NCBI GenBank assembly: GCA_900604495.1
Contig: UWOR01000005.1
Location: 1 to 64,000 of the forward strand
Source of the DNA: Desulfovibrio sp. Marseille-P6017
Lineage (GTDB): Bacteria > Bacillota_A > Clostridia > Peptostreptococcales > Peptostreptococcaceae
Direction: 5' to 3'
Length of the DNA stretch: 64,000 nucleotides
Shown: in pieces, positions 1 through 9,906 of the stretch
How positions within the stretch are numbered: the first letter of the stretch is position 1
How the letters are laid out: every line of letters starts with the position of its first letter
Notes under the pieces: generated by a model
Told to the model about the DNA's origin: nothing
The model's input: only the letters and a program-made list of their open reading frames with translations
The model's database searches: none
Position numbers and translations under genes: made by a program

Positions 1-116
1 CACTTATATATAGATTAGATAAAATTAAGGAATTACTTGATTTAGATTTAAAAAATTTTAAGGATGCAATGATATTTTATTTAAGTATAAATAGTTATTT
101 TTTGTCCAAAAATTAA
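1..116 (+). CDS. C-terminal end of a PucR/CdaR-family transcriptional regulator (partial)
   Basis: The reading frame enters from the left edge and runs to a TAA at 114-116, leaving about 38 residues. They match the last helices of the PucR-type helix-turn-helix: the pattern YRL-x-KIKELL-x-LDL followed by a helix ending SYF resembles the usual 'RL-x-KIEELLGLDL-x-DP' end of these regulators. PucR/CdaR proteins usually control purine or sugar-diacid use. The sensing domains lie outside the window, so the target cannot be told. The family call rests on this short tail only. Confidence 0.6.
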   Translation, partial: LIYRLDKIKELLDLDLKNFKDAMIFYLSINSYFLSKN

Positions 117-120
117 AAAT

Positions 121-163
121 AAAAAAGTAACATACTCAATAAATATAAGTATGTTACTTTTTT
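121..163. terminator. Bidirectional rho-independent terminator
   Basis: A 16-bp stem (A-run, GTAACATACT and its complement) with a short AT loop is flanked by A-run and T-run, so it works both ways. It lies between the convergent PucR-type gene and rubrerythrin. Confidence 0.85.
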
Positions 164-167
164 ATTT

Positions 168-716
168 TTATTTATTTTCAAAATATCTATTTAATAATCC
201 TAAAAACGCTTTACCATGTCTAGCTTCATCTTTACACATTTCATGTACAGAATCATGAATTGCATCAAGTCCTAATTCCTTAGCCTTTTTAGCTAACTTT
301 AACTTACCTTCTGCTGCTCCATATTCTGCTTCTACTCTAGCTTTTAAATTATTTCTAGTACTTGCTTCAACTACTTCACCTAACATTTCTGCAAATCTAC
401 TTGCATGGTCAGCTTCTTCATAAGCAATTCTTGAATATGCTTCAGCTACTTCTGGATAGCCTTCTCTATCAGCTTGTCTACTCATAGCTAAATACATTCC
501 GACTTCTGTACATTCACCCATAAAATTAGCTCTTAATCCTTCTAGTATTTCATCATCTAACCCTTGTCCAACTCCTATTCTATGTTCATCAGCCCATTTT
601 AATTCACCTTTCATTTCTTCAAACTTATCTGGACCAACTCCACATACTGGACATTTTGTAGGTGGTGCATCTCCTTCATAAATGTATCCACATACTGTAC
701 AAACCCATTTTTTCAT
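168..716 (-). CDS. rbr: Reverse rubrerythrin (rubredoxin-first rubrerythrin)
   Basis: Non-haem iron peroxidase that reduces hydrogen peroxide, and in clostridial relatives also oxygen, in the cytoplasm using NAD(P)H-derived electrons. The rubredoxin iron site comes first (C6-x2-C9 and C22-x2-C25), followed by a four-helix diiron domain with ExxH motifs around residues 101-104 and 164-167. In classical rubrerythrin the order is the opposite, so this is the 'reverse' type known from Clostridium acetobutylicum and C. difficile. Length (182 aa) is normal. The ATG has a perfect AAGGAGGT site 8 bases upstream. The gene stands alone with its own terminator. In clostridia this family is usually induced by oxygen and peroxide, often through PerR, but I did not identify a PerR box here. 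Confidence 0.93.
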   Translation of the reverse strand: MKKWVCTVCGYIYEGDAPPTKCPVCGVGPDKFEEMKGELKWADEHRIGVGQGLDDEILEGLRANFMGECTEVGMYLAMSRQADREGYPEVAEAYSRIAYEEADHASRFAEMLGEVVEASTRNNLKARVEAEYGAAEGKLKLAKKAKELGLDAIHDSVHEMCKDEARHGKAFLGLLNRYFENK

Positions 717-871
717 CTTATTAGTACCTCCTTAAAATATGTATCTACTTTATGTATTTCATATAATTAAATAGAAAAATCATACTTATATTATTAGTAA
801 TAATTTTACTAATTATACTAAAGTGATTCTACCATTTAAATTTAATAACTCGTATAATCTTCAAAATTAAA

Positions 872-905
872 ATGGCTATAATCGTAATTCTTTGATTATA
901 GCCAT
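872..905 (-). terminator. Terminator after the ABC permease gene
   Basis: A 12-bp perfect stem (ATGGCTATAATC with its complement) and a 10-base loop, followed on the minus strand by TTTTAATTTT, lies 20 bases after the permease stop codon. Confidence 0.8.
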
Positions 906-924
906 TAATTTCTTATAATTTATC

Positions 925-3354
925 TTATTCTCTATATTCTTTTAATACTTCTTGAAGTGAAACTTTATCTATTCTTTTCTTTGCTGCAAATGTGCCAGAA
1001 AAAAATATAATTATTATAACTAGTAATCCTGATACTAAGTGGCTTATCTTAAATTCAAATGGCATAACAATGCCAAATTCTTTGCCCATATAACCTATGA
1101 TATAGTCAAAACCTACCACAGTAATATATGTACTTATAAAATATGAAATTATTGCATGCAATAGATAACTGTTTAAAATCATAGAGTTAACTTCTTTTTT
1201 AGAATATCCCATTACTTTTAATAATGAAATATTATAATAATTGTCTTCAGTAGTTAAGGTAGTAAGAATATAAAGAACTAATACTCCTATAAAAATACCA
1301 AATCCAATCATTATATAAACTGCAATCTCAACATATTTTTGCATTAATTTACTTTGACTTATTATATCATTTTTATTTATTACACTTATATAATTGGATT
1401 CATCCAAATTAGATTTTGAGTATACCCCATTAAAGTAAGTTTTATTTATTCCTAAATTTAAATCTTTTTTGTAGGTAATAATATGCTCTATGTCTTCTAG
1501 CCTCCAATAAATAGTTTCATTACCATAATCTTTTGATATATTTGATACAATTCTTTTTATTCGTTGGTTATTTATTTCAATTTCTATTATGTCATCCTTT
1601 TTTATATTGTAAATTTTACTGAAACTTTTATTTATAATTACTCCCTTATCTAAATCCTTCGTTATATCCTTATATTTCTTATCATATAACTTATGAAGTT
1701 TATTATCTGGTGAAATTCCTTTTATATTAATAACATTGCCTTTATATTTTATACTTTCTATACTTATAAATTGTTCTTCATCTTCTTTTAAAGAAGGTAA
1801 TCCCTTTGTAAAATCTACATATCCTTCATATACATAATCTACATCATTATAATAATCAGTTGTCATTTTTTCGAAAAATCCTATCATCATAAAGCTCATT
1901 ATTATAAGCATTGATGATAAGAATATACCTATAAAAAATACTACAAATTTGCTAGTATTATTAAATATAAAAGAGTATTTGAACTTATTTTTTGCTGAAC
2001 AATTTTTAAGTAATATATTACTAATCTTATTTAATTTACTTACCTTTTCTATATTATTTTCTTTAAGTAAATTTATAACTTTTTTAGATAACAATTTCTT
2101 TATTATAATGTATGAAAGAAGTAAAATTATTAACATTGGTATAATTACTGATGTAGCTAGTATAAACAAATTACTTTTTATAGGTGCATCTGGAATCAAA
2201 TAAAAATCTAAATAAAAGTCTTTCATTTTTGAAGATGCATACACTCCTCCAATATAACCTATAATTAACATTGGAAGTGATACTATTATAAGTATAATTA
2301 AGTATGGAATTAATATACAATTTTCTGAATATCCTATTGACTTTAATAATCCAATTTGAGATTTTTCATTTCTAATAATTTTATAAATTAAAATTAAGAC
2401 TATCATAACAGCAATAATAAGCATAATTACACTTAGTATGATAGTTATTTCTTGACCAGATTTAACTTCTTCGTATATCGCTCCACTTCTTATTTGATTT
2501 TTAGTTGATATTATATTTGTTATAAAGTCCAAATCTTTATTCTCAGTAAATGTAGCTACTACTTTTTTATCAAATTTATTCATTATACTTCCATAGTTTT
2601 TGTTATACTCTTTTTTCACAACACCAGATAAATAAATCTCTTCTTTACTACTTATATTTTCAAACTCATTATCAACAACAAGAGCCGGTGTAATTTTTGA
2701 GTTATCTATTATAAAATCCGATCCATTTATTGGTAATGTCATATCTGGAAATAAAACATATCCTGTAATTTTGTATAGATTTTTATTAACTTGTATACTA
2801 TCTCCTATATTTAAATTATTTTTATTTGCATAAATTTTACTAACTGCAATTTCATTGTTACTTTTAGGTTTATCTCCTTCTTCTATGTATGATAAATTTA
2901 TACTTTCTCCATCTTTAATGAATGTAATTTTATTGCCTTCACCTTTATATGTAAAATTAACCTCTTTATATTTTCTTAATTCTAATTCAAAGTCTTTGTA
3001 AGTATCTTCAAATCTCTTAATTCTATTATCTAAAATTTTATTATATAGTTGTTTATTCTTATTTTTTATATCATTTAAGCTATATGTAAGAATGTTATTT
3101 ACAGTAGATTTTTCTTTTTCATTTAATAAATCTATGTCTGAGCTAGTAATTCCATCTACAATATTTATAGAAAAGTCCTCTTGATTATATTCTTTTACAA
3201 ACTTTTCAAAAGGATCCTTCATACTATTTAATGTGTAAAACATTGTTGTATATAAAAATGAACTAATTCCAATTATAATTCCAATAGCTAAGAGCTGTAA
3301 TCTTTTTTTCTTAAAAATATTTAATGTATTCTTTAAAAGGATTCTTAAGCCCAT
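925..3354 (-). CDS. ABC exporter permease, FtsX/MacB type
   Basis: Membrane subunit of an ABC transporter, 809 aa. One membrane helix near residues 17-37 is followed by a large extracytoplasmic domain, then helices near 300-325, 350-375 and 395-420 (first FtsX domain), a second helix near 470-490, another outside domain, and three C-terminal helices (second FtsX domain). This duplicated FtsX layout is typical of exporters of peptides, lipids or antimicrobials and of mechanotransmission permeases. It overlaps the ATPase gene upstream by 10 bases, so the two are co-translated. No two-component system is attached, unlike the second exporter in this window. The substrate cannot be read from the sequence. 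Confidence 0.85.
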   Translation of the reverse strand: MGLRILLKNTLNIFKKKRLQLLAIGIIIGISSFLYTTMFYTLNSMKDPFEKFVKEYNQEDFSINIVDGITSSDIDLLNEKEKSTVNNILTYSLNDIKNKNKQLYNKILDNRIKRFEDTYKDFELELRKYKEVNFTYKGEGNKITFIKDGESINLSYIEEGDKPKSNNEIAVSKIYANKNNLNIGDSIQVNKNLYKITGYVLFPDMTLPINGSDFIIDNSKITPALVVDNEFENISSKEEIYLSGVVKKEYNKNYGSIMNKFDKKVVATFTENKDLDFITNIISTKNQIRSGAIYEEVKSGQEITIILSVIMLIIAVMIVLILIYKIIRNEKSQIGLLKSIGYSENCILIPYLIILIIVSLPMLIIGYIGGVYASSKMKDFYLDFYLIPDAPIKSNLFILATSVIIPMLIILLLSYIIIKKLLSKKVINLLKENNIEKVSKLNKISNILLKNCSAKNKFKYSFIFNNTSKFVVFFIGIFLSSMLIIMSFMMIGFFEKMTTDYYNDVDYVYEGYVDFTKGLPSLKEDEEQFISIESIKYKGNVINIKGISPDNKLHKLYDKKYKDITKDLDKGVIINKSFSKIYNIKKDDIIEIEINNQRIKRIVSNISKDYGNETIYWRLEDIEHIITYKKDLNLGINKTYFNGVYSKSNLDESNYISVINKNDIISQSKLMQKYVEIAVYIMIGFGIFIGVLVLYILTTLTTEDNYYNISLLKVMGYSKKEVNSMILNSYLLHAIISYFISTYITVVGFDYIIGYMGKEFGIVMPFEFKISHLVSGLLVIIIIFFSGTFAAKKRIDKVSLQEVLKEYRE

Positions 3355-4046
3355 AATATTTCACTTGCCTTTCTTTTTTCTTCATTCTTTATAACCTCTA
3401 CAATCTTACCTGAGTTCATTTTTATTATTGTATCGGCCATATATGATATGTTTGTATTATGGGTTATTAAAATAGTTGTAGTATTTAAGTTATTATTCAT
3501 AACTTGAATAATATTTAATATTTGTTTTCCTGTTTTTTCATCTAGTGCACCTGTTGGTTCATCACAAAACATTATCTTTGGATTTTTAGCAATACTTCTT
3601 GCTATAGATACCCTCTGTTGCTCTCCTCCTGATAATTGATATGGATATTTATCTTTGTCTTCATACATTGATACTGACTTTAGTACCTCATCAATCCCAA
3701 GTGAATCTTTGCTAACTGCACTACCTATTTCAACATTTTCTCTTACAGTAAGATTTTGTAATAAGTTATACTGCTGAAATATAAATCCTAAATAATCTCT
3801 TCTAAATTTAGTCAACTGCTTTTCATTATAATCACTAATTTTAGTATCATTAAAATAAATCTCACCTTCACTTGGACTATCTAATCCGCTTATTACATTT
3901 AATAAGGTACTTTTCCCACTACCACTAGGACCTAATATAACTACAAACTCTCCATCTTTTATTTCTAGGTTAATATTTTTCAATGCTACGGTTTCAACTT
4001 CTCCACTTTTATAAATTTTACTAATATTTTTTAATACAATACTCAT
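3345..4046 (-). CDS. ABC exporter ATP-binding protein (LolD/MacB type)
   Basis: ATPase partner of the permease that follows. Walker A GPSGSGKST at residues 39-47, ABC signature LSGGEQQR, and Walker B MFCDEPTGALD are all intact. I place the start at the ATG at 4046, which has GGGGGA six bases upstream. A longer reading from 4079 lacks a ribosome binding site. The gene is first in a two-gene minus-strand operon, and the roughly 230 bp to the divergent YhgE/Pip gene must hold both promoters. This subfamily energises release or export at the membrane rather than uptake, and no binding protein is present. Confidence 0.9.
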   Translation of the reverse strand: MSIVLKNISKIYKSGEVETVALKNINLEIKDGEFVVILGPSGSGKSTLLNVISGLDSPSEGEIYFNDTKISDYNEKQLTKFRRDYLGFIFQQYNLLQNLTVRENVEIGSAVSKDSLGIDEVLKSVSMYEDKDKYPYQLSGGEQQRVSIARSIAKNPKIMFCDEPTGALDEKTGKQILNIIQVMNNNLNTTTILITHNTNISYMADTIIKMNSGKIVEVIKNEEKRKASEILWA

Positions 4047-4279
4047 GTTTTTCCCCCAATCTGAATGGATATTAACCATATCAATTAAATATTAATTATG
4101 ACCCTATAAAAAGTCTACTTTTTACATAAAATAAAATCATGTAAATAACAAGAATTTGCGTCACTTTTTTACTTTTATCTATATTTCACTTGTCTTTTAT
4201 TGTCAAAAATAAATGATTGTTATATTATATTTTTAAATAACATTCTGAATTTATAATAATATGTCGGAGGTATAACTAT

Positions 4280-6427
4280 ATGAAAAATATATTAAAAATC
4301 TTAAAAAAAGATTTTAGCAATGTATTTACCAACTTTGCATTATTAATTGTTATAGTTGGCTTATCAATTTTACCATCTTTATATGCTTGGTTTAATATAA
4401 AAGCATCTTGGGATCCTTATGGTAATACAGGTAATATAAAAGTTGCTGTTATCAATGAGGATAAGGGTAGCTCTGTATTAAATAAGGATGTTAATTTAGG
4501 TGATCAAGTAGTCGAAAAATTAAAAGATAACGATGCACTTGGATGGCAATTTGTTGACAAAGCTACAGCTTTAAAAGGCGTTGAAACCGGTAAGTATTAT
4601 GCATCAATAGAAATTCCATCTAATTTTTCACAAAATTTAACTTCTTTAGTTAGGGAAGATGTTAAAAAAGGTGAAATAATCTATACTGTTAATGAGAAAA
4701 TAAATGCTATTGCTCCAAAAATTACAGATAAAGGAGCTACCTCAATTCAACTTGAGGTAAATCAAACAGTTGTAAAAACAGTAAGCGAAGTAATGTTTGA
4801 AGCTCTTAATGATATTGGTGTAACACTAGAGACAGAACTTCCAAAGTTAAATAAAATTGAAACTTCTCTTATTGAAGTTCAAAATAAGTTTAAAAATATT
4901 GATAAAACTATTGACTTAGCATCTGATGCTACAAGTCAAATTTCTGATATTGTCAAAGAACTTCAAAAAGATATGCCATTAATTCAAACTACACTAACTA
5001 ATTCTGTTGGATTAGCTGATGATGTAAAATCATTTTTAAATGATACACAATCAAGTGTTAATAGCATTGCTCCAGTTATAAAAAGTGATCTAGAAATAAT
5101 AAATAGCGTATCATCCTCTGCAATATCTGCTGTATCTGATATAATAGATGCAATAAACAAAGGGTACGATAATGCTCCAGAATTAATAGATAGTTTATCT
5201 AATAAACTTTCAAATTTATCTTCTACAACAAGTACTTTGACTAGTTTCTTAAATAAACTTAATAAACTAGTCCCTGGAAATCAACTTGGTGGTGTAATTA
5301 CTCAATTAGAAAGTATTAATACTAAATTAAATGCTGCTACTAGTAGCTTAAATGCTATAAAAGATCAGTTAGCTAATGGACAAACTCCATCTTTACCTAA
5401 TTTAAATGGTATATTAAAAGTAGTCAAAGATATTAATAGCATTACATCAAATATAATAAATAACTTTGACTCAAAAATAACTACTCCTATAAATAATATA
5501 TTTGATGAAGGTACTACAGTTGCTAATAATATTTTAGATGTTTTAAATTCTGCTGAAAATAAGCTTCCTAAAGTAAATAATATTCTATCAACTGCTCTAG
5601 AATTCTCAGGAAGTGCAGATGAAACTGTAGATTTTATAAAAGAAAAAATACCAATGGCTAAAAATATTATAAATGAATTAGTTGATGCTGTATCTAAAGT
5701 AAATAATAGTGAGGATATGAAAGAACTAATATCTTTATTGAAAAATGATATAACAACTCGTTCAGATTTCTTAAAAGAACCAGTTGAAATAGTAACAAAC
5801 AGTTTATATCCAGTTGCAAACTATGGATCTGCTATGACACCATTTTATACTGTACTTTCTTTATGGGTAGGAATATTATTACTTTGCTCCTTACTTTCAA
5901 CAGAAGTACATGGTGAGTATAAACCTTATGAAGTTTACTTTGGTAGAGGACTTACATTCCTTACTATAGCACTATTACAAGCACTTATAGTAAGTTTAGG
6001 TGATATATTCATTTTAAAAGTAACTATGACTAATCCATTGTTATTTGTTTTAGTTTCATTACTTACTTCATTTGTGTTTACTTTTATAGTTTATTCATTG
6101 TGTTCTCTATTTGGAAATGTTGGTAAGGCTATAGCTGTTATTTTACTAGTTATACAAGTTGCAGGTTCTGGAGGAACATTCCCTATTCAGGTTACACCAA
6201 AGTTTTTCCAAGCTGTAAATCCATTACTTCCATTTACTTATGCAATATCAGCTCAAAGAGAAGCTGTTGCTGGTGTTTATATGCCAAATTTAAATAAGGA
6301 TATTATTGCTTTATTAATATTCTTTGCTATATTTACTATACTTAGTGTTATCTTCAAAGGTCCTATAAATAGAGTAACTAAAAAGTTTAATGATAAACTT
6401 TCAGATAGTGGTTTAATTGGACATTAA
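4280..6427 (+). CDS. YhgE/Pip family membrane protein
   Basis: 715 aa, with the family hallmark at residues 20-60: an N-terminal helix, then PSLYAWFNIKASWDPYGNTG, then a domain starting VAVINED. A long Ser/Asn-rich, coiled extracytoplasmic region follows (about 150-510), and five or six membrane helices at the C-terminus form an ABC-2-like domain. Relatives include the phage infection protein Pip of lactococci and YhgE of Bacillus. Related proteins accompany type VII secretion loci, but no such genes are here. GGAGGT lies 9 bases upstream of the ATG. The gene is monocistronic with its own terminator. Function in this organism is unknown; a role in export or envelope transport is inferred from the family. 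Confidence 0.85.
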   Translation: MKNILKILKKDFSNVFTNFALLIVIVGLSILPSLYAWFNIKASWDPYGNTGNIKVAVINEDKGSSVLNKDVNLGDQVVEKLKDNDALGWQFVDKATALKGVETGKYYASIEIPSNFSQNLTSLVREDVKKGEIIYTVNEKINAIAPKITDKGATSIQLEVNQTVVKTVSEVMFEALNDIGVTLETELPKLNKIETSLIEVQNKFKNIDKTIDLASDATSQISDIVKELQKDMPLIQTTLTNSVGLADDVKSFLNDTQSSVNSIAPVIKSDLEIINSVSSSAISAVSDIIDAINKGYDNAPELIDSLSNKLSNLSSTTSTLTSFLNKLNKLVPGNQLGGVITQLESINTKLNAATSSLNAIKDQLANGQTPSLPNLNGILKVVKDINSITSNIINNFDSKITTPINNIFDEGTTVANNILDVLNSAENKLPKVNNILSTALEFSGSADETVDFIKEKIPMAKNIINELVDAVSKVNNSEDMKELISLLKNDITTRSDFLKEPVEIVTNSLYPVANYGSAMTPFYTVLSLWVGILLLCSLLSTEVHGEYKPYEVYFGRGLTFLTIALLQALIVSLGDIFILKVTMTNPLLFVLVSLLTSFVFTFIVYSLCSLFGNVGKAIAVILLVIQVAGSGGTFPIQVTPKFFQAVNPLLPFTYAISAQREAVAGVYMPNLNKDIIALLIFFAIFTILSVIFKGPINRVTKKFNDKLSDSGLIGH

Positions 6428-6430
6428 TAT

Positions 6431-6469
6431 AAAAAAAGGAGTATAAATTAATTTATACTCCTTTTTTTA
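6431..6469. terminator. Bidirectional terminator between convergent genes
   Basis: The arms AAAAAAAGGAGTATAAA and their complement surround a 4-base loop, with A-run and T-run on both sides. It serves both the YhgE/Pip gene and the opposing permease gene. Confidence 0.9.
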
Positions 6470-6474
6470 TTCAA

Positions 6475-9102
6475 TTATATACTTTCCTGCCTAATGTTTT
6501 CTATTATATTTTCTTTGTTTATCTTAGACATTGGTATATAAGAAGCAATAAATGTTATAACAAATATTCCTACAAAGCATATACCTACAGCACCCCAAGG
6601 AAGAATCATACCAACATCTATAACATCTCCAAGTGTTTTATTCATAAGTATATCTATTCCAAGCCCTATTGGAACTCCATATAATAATGCTAATACTCCA
6701 TACAGTAAGCCTTCTAAATATATCATTTTGTTAAATCCTCTAGGTGTTACACCTATTGATTTAATTATAGCCAGTTCTCTTTTTCTTAAATTTATATTTG
6801 TACTTATTGTATTTACTATATTAGTTATACTTACTAATGATATAACAACTACAAATCCATATACAAATACTTTTATTGCCATTGCTGACTCTTCCATCTC
6901 TTTAGCATATTCAAGTTCATCGTTAACATTATATCCATTATTTTCTGCTAATGCTTTTATAAGATCTCTACTTTCTTCATTTTTATTTGTAGATATATAA
7001 ACCATACTTTTATCTATATCAAACCCTAATTTTTCTCCTACTTCATCATAAGTTATAAAATCAATTCCCATATGAGTTGATGATAAATTTCCTGGAAGTA
7101 AGTCTTCTGTAGTAGCTAGTACTTTTAATTTAATTGGTGTTTTTATTTCTTCACCAGTATTTTCATCATAACTTACTTCATAAATATCTATAGTATCACC
7201 GACTTTGTAATTAGTTAAAGAAACATCACCTTTTTTACCTGGTTCTTCATAATAACTTTTATTTCTAAGTATTATACCATTTTCATTTATAGCTCTTTCT
7301 TTATCAATACTTCCACTAGTAAGATTTAATTTACCTATAGCATAATCTCCAGGGAACATAATGTGATTATTTAAGAAATCATATATAAATTCATTATTTT
7401 TCTCTTCAAATTCGAAATATTTACTTACTAAATCTTTATAAATTTCATCTATATTACTTTCTTTTATATATGTTCCCACTGTATAATAATTGTTAATGCT
7501 AAAATTCTCAATTCCATTTATATTTCTTAAGTCATTAATTAAATTATTATCTTCTACTTCTCCATTTTTATATAGATTCATATCATAATTCATTTGACCT
7601 GTATGAATTTCATTTGATCTTACAAATAACTCCATAAATCCACTAAATGATATAAATATAACTACACTTATTATTAAAGAAAATAAAGTTATTCTAAATT
7701 TCTTTTTATTTCTTCTTAAATTCTTATATGCAAGAACTCCTTCAGCCTTAAATAATAGTTTAATAATTTTGGAATCTTTAACTTTTCCTAATTTCAAATT
7801 ACTACTATTTTTTATAGCTTCAAGAGGAGAAGTTTTTGCTGCACTCATTGCTGGAAGTATTGCTGATACAAATATTGTAATCATCACTATAATTGAACTT
7901 CCTATAATTATATATGGTTTATAGACCACTCTTAAGTTCATCTGTGCTATAAATGAATTTTTAAATAAACTTTGTATACATTTAAATACTAAATCTATTG
8001 CTAAACTACCACAAATTATCCCTATTGGTATAGCTATTATACTAACTATAAGCGCTTCTATAAATACTAATTTCATAACCTGGTATTTTGTAGCACCTAT
8101 AGAGTTAAGTACTCCAAACTGTTTTTTACGTTCGCTAATAGATATACTAAAAGCATTATATACAGTTGCAATTGTACATACAACTACTAGAATTGTAACA
8201 ATTGACATTATCATATATATAGTGTTATTTATATGTGTATATGCACTTGCACCTTGTATTCTTAATAAATGTTCATTAAATGATAAGTTTTCATAAAATA
8301 CACCTTTATCACTAGAATAATATAATGAATCACTTTCATATACATTTTCTTCATTTACGATATCTTCTTTAAAACCTAAATTTTTAGATATTTTAGAGGC
8401 TATATCATATATTTCTGAAGGCTTATTAGCGCATATAGATACATTTATATCTTTATTTTTAGGCAACTTATTTATATCTAGGTGAGTTATTGCCGTAACT
8501 ACACCATTTCCATTATACTCAAATCCTGGTCTTTCTATAATGCCAACAATTTTAAAGTTTTTACTTTCTAATTCAACTAATTTTTCCCCTTGTTCTGGTG
8601 AATAATAACCTGATACATTATCTCCATCTTTAGATTCTCTTTTTCCTATTTGAAGTTTTATAGTATCTCCTATATTTTTATTAACTAAGGAATATGCCGA
8701 TTCACTAAGTACTATTTCATTTTCATTTATTGGAAGCTTACCTTCTTTTAAATTAATTTGATATCCCTCAAACGATTCATTATCATAACTTTTAACTCGA
8801 ATTAAGCTATTATCATTATTTTTTATCTTAGAATATCCTAAATTATCACTTAAAGCTGATTTAGAAATTCCTGCTGACTTTGTTATAGTATCTATATCAT
8901 CCTTTTTTATATCATAAAATGTAGCATGGAATGCACCATCATTAGATATAGTCTCTCTAATTTGATAATCCATAAAACTTTCAAATATATTTCCAATCCC
9001 ACAAATAAGTGCAGTTGAAAGTATTATTCCTATTATAGTAACTATTGTTCTCTTCTTATTTTCTTTTAAATATCTTATGGTTAGAGATGTATATAAGTTC
9101 AT
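6475..9102 (-). CDS. ABC exporter permease with duplicated FtsX domains
   Basis: 875 aa. It has an N-terminal helix (about 18-38), a large outer domain, three helices near 295-320, 345-370 and 395-420 (first FtsX domain), a helix near 475-495, a second outer domain, and three C-terminal helices (about 745-770, 790-815, 835-860). The start codon directly follows the stop of the ATPase gene, and the ribosome binding site (GAGGTGAT) lies inside the end of the ATPase coding sequence. With the response regulator and kinase upstream it forms a four-gene regulator-kinase-ATPase-permease set. Such sets in Firmicutes commonly respond to and remove membrane-active peptides or antibiotics. It is larger than BceB-type permeases and has a MacB-like layout, so a bacitracin role should not be assumed. 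Confidence 0.87.
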   Translation of the reverse strand: MNLYTSLTIRYLKENKKRTIVTIIGIILSTALICGIGNIFESFMDYQIRETISNDGAFHATFYDIKKDDIDTITKSAGISKSALSDNLGYSKIKNNDNSLIRVKSYDNESFEGYQINLKEGKLPINENEIVLSESAYSLVNKNIGDTIKLQIGKRESKDGDNVSGYYSPEQGEKLVELESKNFKIVGIIERPGFEYNGNGVVTAITHLDINKLPKNKDINVSICANKPSEIYDIASKISKNLGFKEDIVNEENVYESDSLYYSSDKGVFYENLSFNEHLLRIQGASAYTHINNTIYMIMSIVTILVVVCTIATVYNAFSISISERKKQFGVLNSIGATKYQVMKLVFIEALIVSIIAIPIGIICGSLAIDLVFKCIQSLFKNSFIAQMNLRVVYKPYIIIGSSIIVMITIFVSAILPAMSAAKTSPLEAIKNSSNLKLGKVKDSKIIKLLFKAEGVLAYKNLRRNKKKFRITLFSLIISVVIFISFSGFMELFVRSNEIHTGQMNYDMNLYKNGEVEDNNLINDLRNINGIENFSINNYYTVGTYIKESNIDEIYKDLVSKYFEFEEKNNEFIYDFLNNHIMFPGDYAIGKLNLTSGSIDKERAINENGIILRNKSYYEEPGKKGDVSLTNYKVGDTIDIYEVSYDENTGEEIKTPIKLKVLATTEDLLPGNLSSTHMGIDFITYDEVGEKLGFDIDKSMVYISTNKNEESRDLIKALAENNGYNVNDELEYAKEMEESAMAIKVFVYGFVVVISLVSITNIVNTISTNINLRKRELAIIKSIGVTPRGFNKMIYLEGLLYGVLALLYGVPIGLGIDILMNKTLGDVIDVGMILPWGAVGICFVGIFVITFIASYIPMSKINKENIIENIRQESI

Positions 9103-9780
9103 TTATATCACCTCATCTTGTTTTATTATTCCATCTTCTATTGTTATCACTCTATCTGCTTGTAAAGCAATATTAGTATCATGAGTTATCATTATTAAAG
9201 TTTGATTATATTTCTTTACTGATAGCTTTAATAGCTCAAGCACTTCTTTAGAATTTTTACTATCTAAGTTTCCTGTTGGTTCATCTGCTAAAACTATAGA
9301 TGGTCTATTAATCAAAGCTCTTCCTATAGATGTTCTTTGTTGTTGCCCTCCACTTAATTCGTTCGGAAGATGATTTTCTCTTTCTTTTAGTCCTAAAGTT
9401 TTTAATAAGTCATCTAAGTATTCTTTTTCTATTTTTCTATTATCTAATTCTGCAGGAAGTAATATATTTTCCTTTACGCTAAGTACTGGTATTAAATTAT
9501 AAAATTGATATATAAGACCTACATTTCTTCTTCTAAATATAGACAAATCTTTCTCTTTTAAAGTATATATATCTACATTATTTATATAAACATTACCACT
9601 AGTTGGCTTGTCTACTCCTCCTAATAAATGTAATAATGTACTTTTTCCACTACCACTTGGTCCTACTATTGCAATAAATTCACCTTTATTTATTGACAAA
9701 TTTACATTTTTTAAGGCATCTACTTTTGCCTCGCCTTTGCCGTAACTTTTAGCTAGATTCTCTACTTTCAAAATTTCCAT
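9103..9780 (-). CDS. ABC exporter ATP-binding protein
   Basis: ATPase of the second exporter. Walker A (GPSGSGKST), signature (LSGGQQQR) and Walker B (VLADEPTGNLD) are present. I choose the ATG at 9780, which follows GGAGGATAAT with ideal spacing. A longer reading from 9837 adds 19 residues without a ribosome binding site and without family similarity. It abuts the permease gene with no gap. A short palindromic box shared with the regulator's own promoter region lies about 110 bp upstream, suggesting control by the adjoining two-component system. Confidence 0.9.
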   Translation of the reverse strand: MEILKVENLAKSYGKGEAKVDALKNVNLSINKGEFIAIVGPSGSGKSTLLHLLGGVDKPTSGNVYINNVDIYTLKEKDLSIFRRRNVGLIYQFYNLIPVLSVKENILLPAELDNRKIEKEYLDDLLKTLGLKERENHLPNELSGGQQQRTSIGRALINRPSIVLADEPTGNLDSKNSKEVLELLKLSVKKYNQTLIMITHDTNIALQADRVITIEDGIIKQDEVI

Positions 9781-9888
9781 ATTATCCTCCATAATTGTTA
9801 TATCTTTATTTAAATTTCTTCTTAAATTCAAACTCAAATCTATACTTTATAGTTTAGAACTTAAGCCTTACATTAAGGTGAAGATTTA

Positions 9889-9906
9889 AGTGACATATTA
9901 GTCACT
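9889..9906 (-). promoter_or_regulatory. Candidate response-regulator box upstream of the ABC genes
   Basis: The perfect inverted repeat AGTGAC-N6-GTCACT overlaps the last codons of the histidine kinase gene. Fourteen of its bases recur exactly at 11910-11923, upstream of the response regulator. Binding by that regulator is inferred. Confidence 0.45.
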